A stretch of 64,000 bases of DNA, taken from contig NZ_JAUSUJ010000007.1 of the NCBI RefSeq assembly GCF_030813915.1, positions 173,667 through 237,666 on the forward strand, in the 5' to 3' direction. The stretch comes from Rhodoplanes tepidamans. Lineage in GTDB: Bacteria > Pseudomonadota > Alphaproteobacteria > Rhizobiales > Xanthobacteraceae. The notes below the pieces were generated by a model. That model made no database searches. It had not been told where the DNA came from and worked only from the letters and a program-made list of their open reading frames with translations. Shown here one piece after another: positions 10,001 to 17,558 of this stretch. Position numbers and translations under genes: made by a program. Numbering within the stretch: the first letter of the stretch is position 1; every line of letters starts with the position of its first letter.

Positions 10001-10159
10001 GATCTCGGCGAGCCAGGCCGGATGCACGCAGTCGCCGGTGCCGACCACGGCGATCCCCTTGCGGGCCGCCCACCAGGCGAGGCGCTCGAGGTCGAGGTCG
10101 CGGCTGGTGGCGCGGGAGTGCTTCGAGTGGACATGCAGGTCGGCGTGGATCCACGTCAC
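7025..10159 (-). CDS. EndoQ-like PHP nuclease fused to a UvrD/Rep-type helicase
   Basis: This 1044-residue protein joins two repair modules. Residues about 1-420 resemble endonuclease Q, which nicks DNA 5' of uracil, hypoxanthine or AP sites. The PHP metal motifs HADLHVHSKHS (5-15) and NSDAHS (222-227) are present, as is KYHMDGHRACGV followed by CPVCGRP, which gives a zinc-finger set C278, C294 and C297. A low-complexity Ala/Pro linker (about 432-468) leads to a superfamily 1A helicase with Walker A AGPGSGKT (495-502), DEFQD (671-675), GDPDQAIYGFRG (698-709), an NYRS motif IV and the C-terminal motifs TMHAAKGLEF and FYVAVTRARDRL. I chose the GTG at 10159 because EndoQ proteins begin just before this motif and AGGCGAG lies upstream; an ATG at 10195 is also possible. 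It stands alone. Confidence 0.88.
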   Translation of the reverse strand: MTWIHADLHVHSKHSRATSRDLDLERLAWWAARKGIAVVGTGDCVHPAWLAEIKDKLVAQGDGLFRLAPEIEAPLWATLPPACRRPVSFMLTTEISTIYKKGDKTRKIHHLIYVADLDAADRLAASLARIGNIASDGRPILGLDSRDLLEIALESGPDSYLVPAHVWTPWFAALGSQSGFDSIADCYGDLAGHIFAVETGLSSDPAMNWRVSSLDRFRLVSNSDAHSPGKLGREATRFSCAPDYFAIRRALETGDGYVGTVEFFPEEGKYHMDGHRACGVRLDPKETIALGGRCPVCGRPVTIGVSHRVETLADRGEAEVVPPPTAGSVSSLVPLPEVLSEIVGSGVGSKAVAEIYDRTVAALGPELAVLETLPAEDVAGVHPLLGEAVTRLRAGAVIRQAGYDGEYGVIRLFEDGEIDRLAGSRLLFDAPLLRRPRAPKRRAAAEAPGDAAAPSGPGPAPAPAERSGHAGVLAGLDPDQARAAAATDGPLMVIAGPGSGKTRMLVHRIAHLVRERGVPAGACLAVTFTRKATEELRTRLVALLGEAGRAVAVHSFHSLGLAILRAHADRAGLGADFRIAGEAERRAALADALGLGEARAARLLQAVSALKRTGAAGPVEAAEACAVLARTGRAQGWVDFDDLVVLSADLLAADAEIAAAWRARFPHVVADEFQDVDEQQYRLLRLIAGAEGRLCVIGDPDQAIYGFRGADAACFARFARDFPAARTLRLARNYRSTATIATAAARLVGAPGDGIVRPGGTPITTHVAADEAAEADFVAATIEDLLGGHDLLAAGCDRGDAAAGALGFGDCAVLYRTDAQAAALRAALDRAGIPFMKSSPAAIAGHPGVTAILDGLGPADGAEAADDAGPRLAARIAAAAEAVRRAGRAEPAALAEARGWLATLAASEAVGGDPARLVEAVALSTEADFRDRRADRVSLMTMHAAKGLEFPVVLVVGLEAGLVPFSWGDSAADEAGQAEERRLFYVAVTRARDRLVLTRAAERHWRGAVRRLPPSPFLADIAADLTVAAAGARRRRPARQLDLF

Positions 10160-10312
10160 GGGAGCGGCTCGCCTTTCGACGTCTGCGGCCACCATCGGGG
10201 CGGCGGCGGAGCGAGACAAGGCGGCTGCCCGGGAAAACGCCCGCAAATCACAGCATCGACGCCCCGCCGCCGGCCGGAGGCGCGCCGCCCCGCCCTTGAA
10301 CCCGCCATATTT

Positions 10313-10332
10313 CGATATATCTTACGATATAT
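10313..10332. promoter_or_regulatory. Inverted/direct repeat operator before the DUF2218 gene
   Basis: ATATATC (10315-10321), TTAC and GATATAT (10326-10332) form a perfect 7-bp inverted repeat. The octamer CGATATAT also occurs twice in direct orientation (10313-10320 and 10325-10332). The site is AT-rich against its surroundings and lies 50 bp before the DUF2218 start. It resembles operators of PadR- or TetR-type repressors in Hyphomicrobiales; no such regulator is adjacent in this window. Confidence 0.5.
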
Positions 10333-10381
10333 ACGGCGGTCCGTCCCGGCCGTCGTGACCCCCGAACCTCAGGACGCGACC

Positions 10382-10705
10382 ATGTCCGATTTCCACAGCA
10401 CGGCCCGGGTGCCGACCCCCAATGGCAGCCGCTATCTCCAGCAGCTCTGCAAGCACTGGAGCCACGATCTCGCGGTCGACTTCACGGCCGAGGCCGGCAC
10501 CGTGCGGTTTCCCCGCGACGCCCGCGGCGCCGACTGGCCGGCCGACGCCGTCCTCACCCTGCAGGCCGGTCCGGACGTGCTCGAATGCCGTCTGGAGGCG
10601 AGCGCCGCCGGACAGCTGCACGCCCTGCAGGAGGTCGTCGCCCGCCATCTCGACCGCTTCGCCTTCCGCGAGGCGCCGCTGCGCTTCGACTGGCAGGCCG
10701 CCTGA
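10382..10705 (+). CDS. DUF2218 protein
   Basis: This 107-residue soluble protein matches DUF2218: it starts STARVPTPNGSRYLQQLCKH, continues VRFPRDARGADWPADAVLTL and closes HLDRFAFREAPLRFDWQ. Family members are small single-domain proteins often found beside siderophore or metal-related genes. No reaction is established. The ATG at 10382 sits 50 bp behind a palindromic operator, so expression is probably controlled by a repressor encoded elsewhere. The length is normal for the family. Confidence 0.8.
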   Translation: MSDFHSTARVPTPNGSRYLQQLCKHWSHDLAVDFTAEAGTVRFPRDARGADWPADAVLTLQAGPDVLECRLEASAAGQLHALQEVVARHLDRFAFREAPLRFDWQAA

Positions 10706-10956
10706 GACGGCAGGCGCCTGCGGCGCCCGGCAGGTCGGCCGCCCGGGCCGGCCTGCCGAAACTGAGCGCTGAACGCTTCGAACGAATCGGCCATGTGCAA
10801 CCAAGCCGCTTGTACTTCACGCGGCGTTACTGGCGCGTTTGAAGATAGTTTTAATAATTTTTGCGAAAAAATGGCGTCGGGCAAGCTCATCCGTCCCGGA
10901 TCGAGCCAATAGCAAGCCCGCGCGACTGACCCCCTCCTGCCAGCACAGAGTGCCCC

Positions 10957-12648
10957 ATGTCGCTTCTCGGCCGCATCAAGATTCTACCCAAGATTCTCTC
11001 GGTCATCGTCCTTCTCGCCGCCATCGCCGGCTTCGGCGCATGGTACGCGGCCGGACAGATGCACACCGTCGGCTCCCGCTACGCCGAGTTCCTCGCCAAG
11101 GATGCGGCGGCACGCGTCACGCTCACCCGGACCAACCGGCTGCTCTGGCAGTACGAGGCGCTGGTCTACAAGACGATCGCCGAGACCGACGACGCGCAGA
11201 TGCTCAAGCTGCCGCCGCAGATCGACAAGACGAGCGAAGAGATCGGCGCGGCGCTCACCCAGCTGACCGGGCAGGTGCCGCGCTACGCCGACAGGATCGA
11301 GGCCGCGCGGCGCAGCATCGAGGCGATCGTCGCGGCCGGCAAGCCCGCCATCGCCGCGGCCTTGCGGAACGACAACGCCAAGGCCGCGGACCTGGTCCGC
11401 ACCGGCCTCGACCCGCTGATCGTCAAGCAGGTGGCGAGCAATCTCGCCTTCGCGCAGCAGCTCGACGAGGACATCACCCGCGGCACCGAGACGCTGGCCG
11501 CCGCGACCGAAGGCTCGATCCTCTCGACCTATCTGATCATCGGCGTCGGCGTCGGCGTGGCGCTGGCCGTCGCCTTCGCGATCTCCCAGTTCGGCATCGC
11601 CCGTCCGATTCAGCAGCTCACCGCCGGCATGCACCAGCTCGCGGCGGGCAATTTCGAGGTCGTGCTGGCCGGGCTCGGCCGCAAGGACGAGGTCGGCGAG
11701 ATCGCCGGCGCCGTGGAGGCGTTCAAGATCAAGGCGGCCGAGAAGGCGCGCGAGGAGGCCGCCGCCCAGCAGGAGGCCGAACGGCGCGCGGCGGAGCAGC
11801 GCAAGCGCGACATGCGGCGGCTCGCCGACGAGTTCGAGGGGGCGGTCGGCGAGATCATCGAGACGGTCTCGTCCGCCTCGACCGAGCTCGAAGCCGCAGC
11901 CGGCACCCTCACCCGCACCGCCGAGACGACCCAGCAGCTCTCGACCCGCGTCGCCGCCGCCTCCGAGCAGGCCTCCGCCAACGTCCAGAGCGTCGCCTCG
12001 GCGACCAACGAGATGGCCGCCTCGGTGCAGGAAATCTCGCGCCAGGTGCAGGAGTCGAACCGCATCGCCGACGAGGCGGTGAGGCAGGCCGAGAAGACCG
12101 ACGGCCGCATCACCGAGCTGTCGCAGGCGGCGAACCGCATCGGCGACGTCGTGAAGCTGATCACGGCCATCGCCGAGCAGACCAACCTGCTGGCGCTGAA
12201 CGCCACCATCGAGGCGGCGCGCGCCGGCGAGGCCGGCAAGGGCTTCGCGGTCGTCGCCCAGGAGGTCAAGGCGCTCGCCGCCCAGACCGGCAAGGCCACG
12301 GGCGACATCTCGGCCCAGATCGCCGGCATGCAGGCCGCGACCCACGACTCGGTCAGCGCCATCAAGGAGATCGGCGGCACCATCGGAAAGATCGCCGAGA
12401 TCACGGCCACCATCGCGGCAGCCGTGGAGGAGCAGGGTGCCGCGACCGGCGAGATCGCCCGCAACGTCCAGCAGGCTTCCCTCGGCACCACCGAGGTCGC
12501 CAGCAACATCACGCAGGTCGATCGCGGCGCCACCGAGACCGGCTCGGCCTCCTCGCAGGTCCTCTCGTCGGCGCAGTCGCTGTCGAGCGAGAGCAACCGG
12601 CTGAAGCTCGAGGTCGGAAAGTTCCTGGAGACGGTGCGGGCCGCCTAG
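10957..12648 (+). CDS. Methyl-accepting chemotaxis protein
   Basis: This 563-residue chemoreceptor has a first membrane helix near residues 12-33, a periplasmic four-helix-bundle-like sensor (about 34-185), a second helix near 187-210 and a HAMP linker starting at [20 protein letters not shown]. The long cytoplasmic coiled coil ends in the hairpin tip [20 protein letters not shown] (about 407-426), which contacts CheA and CheW. The ligand is unknown. No C-terminal CheR-docking pentapeptide is seen. It is monocistronic: a hairpin at 12674-12705 follows it, and no che gene is nearby. The sensor fold suggests small organic acids or amino acids, which is only inference. Confidence 0.92.
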   Translation: MSLLGRIKILPKILSVIVLLAAIAGFGAWYAAGQMHTVGSRYAEFLAKDAAARVTLTRTNRLLWQYEALVYKTIAETDDAQMLKLPPQIDKTSEEIGAALTQLTGQVPRYADRIEAARRSIEAIVAAGKPAIAAALRNDNAKAADLVRTGLDPLIVKQVASNLAFAQQLDEDITRGTETLAAATEGSILSTYLIIGVGVGVALAVAFAISQFGIARPIQQLTAGMHQLAAGNFEVVLAGLGRKDEVGEIAGAVEAFKIKAAEKAREEAAAQQEAERRAAEQRKRDMRRLADEFEGAVGEIIETVSSASTELEAAAGTLTRTAETTQQLSTRVAAASEQASANVQSVASATNEMAASVQEISRQVQESNRIADEAVRQAEKTDGRITELSQAANRIGDVVKLITAIAEQTNLLALNATIEAARAGEAGKGFAVVAQEVKALAAQTGKATGDISAQIAGMQAATHDSVSAIKEIGGTIGKIAEITATIAAAVEEQGAATGEIARNVQQASLGTTEVASNITQVDRGATETGSASSQVLSSAQSLSSESNRLKLEVGKFLETVRAA

Positions 12649-12673
12649 CCGCGCCCGCCGCGACGCACCACGC

Positions 12674-12712
12674 GACAGCCCGGACCGGCGACGGCCCGGG
12701 CTGTCGTCTTTC
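12674..12712 (+). terminator. Probable terminator after the chemoreceptor gene
   Basis: GACAGCCCGG (12674-12683) pairs with CCGGGCTGTC (12696-12705), leaving a 12-nt loop, and a short GTCTTTC follows. It begins about 25 nt beyond the chemoreceptor stop. The T-tract is weak, which is common in this high-G+C genome. Confidence 0.55.
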
Positions 12713-12740
12713 GGGACGGGGCCGGCCGACCGACCGGCGC

Positions 12741-13304
12741 TCAGCCCGCGGGTTCGGCGGAGCGGCCGAACAGGCCCGCCACCAGCAGCCCGATCAGCAC
12801 CAGGAGGCTGGCGACGCTGATCGCGTTGACCATCAGCATGGCGGCCTGCTGCTCGGCCGGAAAGGCGACGAGCGGAGCGCCGACCAGCCCGCCGAGCCAG
12901 AGATAGGCCAGGAACGGCAGCGCCAGCACGGGCAGCGAGGCGAGCCGCTCGTGCGGCCGCACCAGCACGGCCGCGAGCAGCGCGCAGGGCAGCAGGAACA
13001 GGTCGAGCCCGCTGTCGCGCCCGACCGCCTTGATGGCGATCAGCGTGTTGGCGACCCCGACGACGGGCAGCAGCAGCCGCCCGGTCAGCGAGTTCCACCG
13101 CGCCGCCGCCGGCACGGCGAGGAAGAACGGCGTCGACAGCAGCGTCAGCCACACCGGCCAGGCGGCCCGGCCGGCGATGGCGTGCAGATACAGCGGATAA
13201 AAGGGCTGGTTGCCGACCACGACGAGCGCCACGGTCGCCGCGATCCCGGCGAGGGGATCGTCGACGGACGCATAGGCACGCAGTCTGGCCAAGCGGTCGG
13301 GCAT
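12741..13304 (-). CDS. Small integral membrane protein, unrecognised
   Basis: This 187-residue protein has about five hydrophobic segments (for example GIAATVALVVVGNQPFYPLY, PVLALPFLAYLWLGGLVG and a C-terminal SVASLLVLIGLLVAGLF). I do not recognise a family. The N terminus MPDRLARLRAYASVDDPLAG is hydrophilic and probably cytoplasmic. The gene runs convergent to the chemoreceptor. A VapC relic in another frame lies just upstream. No catalytic or transport motif is visible. Confidence 0.65.
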   Translation of the reverse strand: MPDRLARLRAYASVDDPLAGIAATVALVVVGNQPFYPLYLHAIAGRAAWPVWLTLLSTPFFLAVPAAARWNSLTGRLLLPVVGVANTLIAIKAVGRDSGLDLFLLPCALLAAVLVRPHERLASLPVLALPFLAYLWLGGLVGAPLVAFPAEQQAAMLMVNAISVASLLVLIGLLVAGLFGRSAEPAG

Positions 13305-13372
13305 GGGGGCTCCGGAGCTGTCTCGTTTACGCCGGAGGCGCCGCCGGAGATCACCCGGGGTCGGAGGTCTCG

Positions 13373-13495
13373 GATCGCGCCGTCGATATCGGTCCGGGCG
13401 AACTCCCCGCCGACATGAAGAAGCCGGCACGCATGCTCCTTCGCCACCTCGTAGGCGAAGCGGTCGCCGAGGTTCAGCCCCGCCGGGTTCACGCC
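13373..13495 (-). pseudogene. Remnant of a VapC-type PIN toxin (C-terminal piece)
   Basis: About 40 codons read NPAGLNLGDRFAYEVAKEHA, then CRLLHVGGEFARTDI. This matches the C-terminal end of VapC PIN-domain RNases, with the conserved NLGD(R/C)FAY and the 'F..TDI' motif. The N-terminal acidic catalytic half and any VapB antitoxin are missing, and the sequences on both sides do not continue the family. It is therefore a decayed toxin-antitoxin fragment. Confidence 0.6.
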
Positions 13496-13624
13496 GCTGT
13501 CCCACCACTCGGTCACCGACACGCGCACGCGGCTGCTCCCGCGATGACCTCGCCGGGCAGAACGGACAATGATCCGGTTCGAGGACGAGCAGCCGCTGGT
13601 CCACGGTCGAAGCAAGTGGCCACG

Positions 13625-13662
13625 AAAAAAGGCCGGAACCCAGAGGGTTCCGGCCTTTTTTT
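13625..13662 (-). terminator. Strong intrinsic terminator downstream of grxD
   Basis: GGCCGGAACCC, an AGA loop and GGGTTCCGGCC form an 11-bp stem with a run of A on the left side and of T on the right. Because both flanks are A/T tracts it can work in both directions. On the minus strand it lies about 45 nt beyond the grxD stop codon. Confidence 0.85.
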
Positions 13663-13708
13663 CTCGTCTCGGGCAAGCGCCGTGAGGGCGCCTCGGACGA
13701 GGGTGACG

Positions 13709-14047
13709 TCAGCTCGCGGCCGGCGCCTTCACCTCGATGCCCTTGTCCTTGAGGAACTGCTGCAGCTCGTTCGCCTGGAACATTTCGCGGATGATGTCGC
13801 AGCCGCCGACGAACTCGCCCTTGACGTAGAGCTGCGGGATCGTCGGCCAGTTGGAGAAGTCCTTGATGCCCTGGCGGAGGTCGTCGTTCTCCAGCACGTT
13901 CAGCCCCTTGTAGGGCACGCCCAGGTAGTCGAGGATCTGCACCACCTGGCCGGAGAACCCGCACATCGGGAATTGCGGCGTGCCCTTCATGAACAGCACG
14001 ACGTCGTTCGAGTTCAGCTCGTTCTGGATGAATTGCTCGATGCCCAT
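13709..14047 (-). CDS. grxD: Monothiol glutaredoxin Grx4 family
   Basis: This 112-residue CGFS-type glutaredoxin has its active site at C29-G-F-S (GTPQFPMCGFSG), followed by the glutathione-binding WPTIPQLYVKGEFVGGCDI. These proteins bind and pass on [2Fe-2S] clusters, often as heterodimers with BolA proteins. A bolA gene lies about 0.8 kb upstream on the same strand, with purL behind it, an order known from many Hyphomicrobiales. The ATG at 14047 is 7 nt after AGGGA; a GTG two codons upstream is also possible. It ends at a strong terminator. Confidence 0.95.
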   Translation of the reverse strand: MGIEQFIQNELNSNDVVLFMKGTPQFPMCGFSGQVVQILDYLGVPYKGLNVLENDDLRQGIKDFSNWPTIPQLYVKGEFVGGCDIIREMFQANELQQFLKDKGIEVKAPAAS

Positions 14048-14176
14048 GATCACGTCCCTGGAGGCCGGCCGCCCAAGTGCGACCGGACCCGTCGTTTCGC
14101 GACTATGTAATCGCAGATCGCGCGGCGGACCAAGCCCTTCGGCGCGATTGTGACGATTCGTCAGGTGGATTTCCGT

Positions 14177-14671
14177 TCACTTTTTCGCGGGCGCGTAGAA
14201 CGTGCCCTCCACCTCGCAGATGTCGTCCTGGTTCAGGCGATCGACCTCGACGATGGTGCGGGGCGGGTACGGACCCTTGCCCCACAGCTCCTCCTGCACC
14301 TTGTTCACCAGCGGCCGGAACCGGTACATGTCGGTCACGTAGACGACCAGCCGCACCGCGTCGCGCAGCGCCGCACCTTCCGATTCGGCGATCAGCTTCA
14401 TGTTCATGAAGGCCTGGCGCACCCGCGCCTCGTCGCCCTGGACCAGCGTGTTGGTCTTGGGATCGATACCGCGCATGCCGGCGACATAGACGAAGTCGCC
14501 CGCCCGGGTGCCGAGCGCCCAGGTGCCCGTGGTCTTGATGCCGCCGGCCGGCGCCAGCGTCTTGACGCCGTTGGGCGAGAGCTCCTCGGCCGTCGCCATG
14601 CCGAGCGCGGCGGAACCGAACGAGAAGACGAGCGCGAGCGCCGCAGCCGCGGCGAAACCGGTCCGAGTCAT
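14177..14671 (-). CDS. Exported RidA (YjgF/L-PSP) family protein
   Basis: This 164-residue protein has a signal peptide (MTRTGFAAAAALALVFSFGS, cleavage near GMATAEE) and a Rid domain. Core features are LGTRAGDFVYVAGMRGIDPK, VRQAFMNMKLIAESEGAALRD and a C-terminal RTIVEVDRL. Classical RidA enzymes hydrolyse reactive 2-aminoacrylate-type enamines in the cytoplasm with an arginine in R-x-x-V/I-E-V. Here RTIVEVDRL keeps that arginine. Export to the periplasm is unusual for RidA and suggests another imine substrate or a binding role. The ATG at 14671 has a very strong ribosome site GGAGGTGAC. It sits between grxD and bolA. Confidence 0.82.
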   Translation of the reverse strand: MTRTGFAAAAALALVFSFGSAALGMATAEELSPNGVKTLAPAGGIKTTGTWALGTRAGDFVYVAGMRGIDPKTNTLVQGDEARVRQAFMNMKLIAESEGAALRDAVRLVVYVTDMYRFRPLVNKVQEELWGKGPYPPRTIVEVDRLNQDDICEVEGTFYAPAKK

Positions 14672-14740
14672 GTCACCTCCGGGGGTCTTCCGAATGCGGC
14701 GAATGCCGCACCCGGCGAGGGAGCAAGGGACGGGCCAACC

Positions 14741-14843
14741 GTCATTCCGGGGCGCGCTGCAAGCGCGAACCCGGACTCCAGCCGAGATCGCCCGACCTGC
14801 CGCTGGATTCCGGGTTCGCGGCTTCGCCGCGCCCCGGAATGAC
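14741..14843. repeat. Dispersed palindromic (REP-like) element, copy A
   Basis: It starts GTCATTCCGGGGCGC and ends GCGCCCCGGAATGAC, the exact reverse complement. Inside is a second inverted pair, GAACCCGGACTCCAG against CTGGATTCCGGGTTC. Copies of the same element occur at 38655-38741, 52076-52214, 53006-53112 and, cut short, 63881-63914. It sits in the spacer between the bolA stop and the RidA start. Confidence 0.85.
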
Positions 14844-14869
14844 GGCGAACCAGGCCGCAAGGCCTCTCG

Positions 14870-15109
14870 TCACCCCTTCTGCGGCGCCGCGGTCTGCAGG
14901 GCGAGCGCGTGCAGCTCGCCGCCCATCTCGGCCTTCAGGGCCTGGTAGACGAGCTGGTGCTGCTGCACCCGGGTCTTGCCGCGGAAGATCTCGGAGATCA
15001 CGGTCGCGGCGTAGTGGTCGCCGTCGCCGGCCAGATCCCGGATCGTCACCTCGGCGTCCGGGATGTGGCGCTTGATCAGCGCCTCGATGTCGGTCGCATT
15101 CATCGGCAT
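14870..15109 (-). CDS. BolA family protein
   Basis: This 79-residue BolA/IbaG-type protein carries MNATDIEALIKRHIPDAEVT, DGDHYAATVISEIFRGKTRV and VYQALKAEMGGELHALALQT, with the conserved ribosomal-KH-like fold and a cluster-ligand histidine (HALAL). BolA proteins pair with monothiol glutaredoxins to carry or sense [2Fe-2S] clusters. It lies 43 bp downstream of purL, on the same strand as grxD, matching the purL-bolA-grxD arrangement. An ATG two codons further in is an alternative start. Confidence 0.92.
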   Translation of the reverse strand: MPMNATDIEALIKRHIPDAEVTIRDLAGDGDHYAATVISEIFRGKTRVQQHQLVYQALKAEMGGELHALALQTAAPQKG

Positions 15110-15152
15110 GGCGGTCTTCGCACCCTTCGCCCTGAGCAGCGCCGGCCCAATC

Positions 15153-17369
15153 TCACATGGTCCCGCCCGCCATGTAGGCGGGCAGCCAGTGCTCGAACCG
15201 CTCGGTCAGAGCATGTATCTGAATCGGCCGCTCACCGGAAATCGCAAGTGCGTGCCCTCCGGTGGTGCCGAGCCGCTGCACCGGCACGCCGGCCGCTTTC
15301 GCCCGGCTCTCGATCGCCGCTGCGGCCTCCGGCGTCGTAGTGACGACGTAGCGGGCCTGGTCCTCGCCGAACCAGAAGGCGTGCGGCGGCCCCGCCCCGG
15401 CGGCGCCGGCGTCGATCGCGGCGCCGAGCCCGCCCGCCATCGCCATCTCGGCGATCGCGACCAGCAGGCCGCCGTCCGACACGTCGTGCACGGCCGTCAC
15501 GGCTCCGTCGGTGATCAACGCGCGGACGAGATCGCCGTTGCGCTTCTCCACCGCGAGATCGACCGGGGGCGGTGCCCCCTCCTCGCGGCCATAGAGGTCG
15601 CGCAGCCACAGCGACTGGCCGACCCAGCCGGTGGTCGCGCCGAGCACCAGGATCACCTCGCCGGGCGCCTTGAAGGCGATCGTCGCGCTCCTCGTGAAGT
15701 CGTCGAGCACGCCGACGCCGCCGATGGTCGGGGTCGGCTGGATCGCCCGGCCGTTGGTCTCGTTGTAGAGCGACACGTTGCCGGAGACGACCGGGAAGTC
15801 GAGCGCCCGGCAGGCCTCGCCGATGCCGGCGATGCAGTCCACGAGCTGGCCCATGATCTCCGGCTTCTCGGGATTGCCGAAGTTGAGGTTGTCGGTGATC
15901 GCGAGCGGCCGCGCCCCGACCGCGGTGAGGTTGCGCCACGCCTCGGCCACCGCCTGCTTGCCGCCCTCGAACGGGTCCGCCTCGCAGTAGCGCGGCGTCA
16001 CGTCCGTCGTCATCGCCAGCGCCTTCGGCCCGTCGAGGACGCGCACCACGCCGGCATCGCCCCCGGGCCGCTGCACCGTGTTGCCCATGATGATGTGGTC
16101 GTACTGCTCCCACACCCAGCGCTTGCTGCACAGGTCCGGCGTCGCGATCAGCCGCTCGAGCGCGCCCGGAATGCTGGTCTCCGGCTCGATCGAGGCGGGG
16201 TCGACCACGGCGGGCCTGGGCGTGCGTACATGCGGGCGGTCGTAGACCGGCGCCTCGTCGCCGAGCTCCTTGATCGGCAGATCCGCCATCACGACGCCGC
16301 CCCGCTTCACCACGAAGCGCTTCGACGGGTTGGTCTCGCCCACCACGGCGAAGTCGAGGCCCCATTTGCGGAAGATCGCCTCGGCCTCGTCGCGCTTGCT
16401 CGGCTCGAGCACCATGAGCATGCGCTCCTGGCTCTCCGAGAGCATCATCTCGTAGGCCGTCATGCCGGTCTCGCGGCACGGCACCGCGTCGAGATCGAGG
16501 GTGACGCCGAGGTCGCCCTTCGCCCCCATCTCCACGGCCGAGCAGGTCAGTCCCGCCGCGCCCATGTCCTGGATGGCGACGACGCAGCCCTTGCGCATGA
16601 TCTCGAGGCACGCCTCGAGCAGCAGCTTCTCGGAGAACGGGTCGCCGACCTGCACGGTCGGGCGCTTCGCCTCGGCCTCGTCGTCGAACTCGGCCGACGC
16701 CATGGTGGCGCCGCCCATGCCGTCGCGGCCGGTCTTGGAGCCGAGATAGACGATCGGCATGCCGACGCCGGTGGCGGCGGCGTAGAAGATCTTGTCGGCC
16801 TCGGCCAGCCCGAGCGCGAAGGCGTTGACCAGGCAGTTGCCGTCGTAGCTCTTGTGGAAGCGCACCGAGCCGCCGACCGTCGGCACCCCGAAGGAGTTGC
16901 CGTAGCCGCCGATGCCGGCGACGCAGCCGGCGACGAGGCGGCGCGTCTTCGGGTGGCTCGGCGTGCCGAAGGACAGCGCGTTGAGGCAGGCGATCGGCCG
17001 CGCCCCCATGGTGAAGACGTCGCGCAGGATGCCGCCCACCCCGGTGGTCGCGCCCTGGTAGGGCTCGATGTAGCTCGGGTGGTTGTGGCTCTCCATCTTG
17101 AACACGGCGGCGAGCCCGTCGCCGATGTCGATGACGCCGGCGTTCTCGCCCGGGCCCTGGATCACCCAGCGGGCGCTGGTGGGCAGCGTCTTGAGATGGA
17201 TCTTCGACGACTTGTACGAGCAGTGCTCGTTCCACATGGCCGAGAAGATGCCGAGCTCGGTGAAGGTCGGCGTCCGCCCGATCAGGGCGACGATGCGGTC
17301 GTACTCGTCCGGCTTCAGCCCGTGCTGGGCGATCAGCTCCGGGGAGATCTCGGGCTCGGTCTTGATCAC
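15153..17369 (-). CDS. purL: Phosphoribosylformylglycinamidine synthase subunit PurL
   Basis: This roughly 738-residue small-type PurL catalyses the ATP-dependent amidation of FGAR to FGAM in de novo purine synthesis, together with PurQ and PurS (not in the window). The family landmarks [20 protein letters not shown] (about 40-59), [20 protein letters not shown] and [20 protein letters not shown] are present. The GTG at 17369 matches the usual start ([20 protein letters not shown]) and has GAAGG 7 nt upstream; a GTG at 17390 adds seven residues. Length and motifs are complete. bolA follows. Confidence 0.96.
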   Translation of the reverse strand: MIKTEPEISPELIAQHGLKPDEYDRIVALIGRTPTFTELGIFSAMWNEHCSYKSSKIHLKTLPTSARWVIQGPGENAGVIDIGDGLAAVFKMESHNHPSYIEPYQGATTGVGGILRDVFTMGARPIACLNALSFGTPSHPKTRRLVAGCVAGIGGYGNSFGVPTVGGSVRFHKSYDGNCLVNAFALGLAEADKIFYAAATGVGMPIVYLGSKTGRDGMGGATMASAEFDDEAEAKRPTVQVGDPFSEKLLLEACLEIMRKGCVVAIQDMGAAGLTCSAVEMGAKGDLGVTLDLDAVPCRETGMTAYEMMLSESQERMLMVLEPSKRDEAEAIFRKWGLDFAVVGETNPSKRFVVKRGGVVMADLPIKELGDEAPVYDRPHVRTPRPAVVDPASIEPETSIPGALERLIATPDLCSKRWVWEQYDHIIMGNTVQRPGGDAGVVRVLDGPKALAMTTDVTPRYCEADPFEGGKQAVAEAWRNLTAVGARPLAITDNLNFGNPEKPEIMGQLVDCIAGIGEACRALDFPVVSGNVSLYNETNGRAIQPTPTIGGVGVLDDFTRSATIAFKAPGEVILVLGATTGWVGQSLWLRDLYGREEGAPPPVDLAVEKRNGDLVRALITDGAVTAVHDVSDGGLLVAIAEMAMAGGLGAAIDAGAAGAGPPHAFWFGEDQARYVVTTTPEAAAAIESRAKAAGVPVQRLGTTGGHALAISGERPIQIHALTERFEHWLPAYMAGGTM

Positions 17370-17558
17370 GGGAACGCCTTCATGCTGCACCGTTTCGGGG
17401 CAGAGGCATCGCGCGGGACCGCCCTCCCGTCAACCGCCAACAGCGCCGCGGCGAGCGGTGCCGGGGGACGGCGGCCCCGGTTCAAACTTTGGACACCATT
17501 CCGGCGCTCTGGTTCGCTCACCAAAGGCCGGTTCGACGGCCGTGCGCACGAGGGCGGA

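Noticed and set aside
7148..10705. A long plus-strand frame opposite the EndoQ-UvrD gene
   Set aside because: It mirrors the third-codon G/C bias of the true gene on the other strand and ends in the real DUF2218 gene. No motif is seen in the rest.
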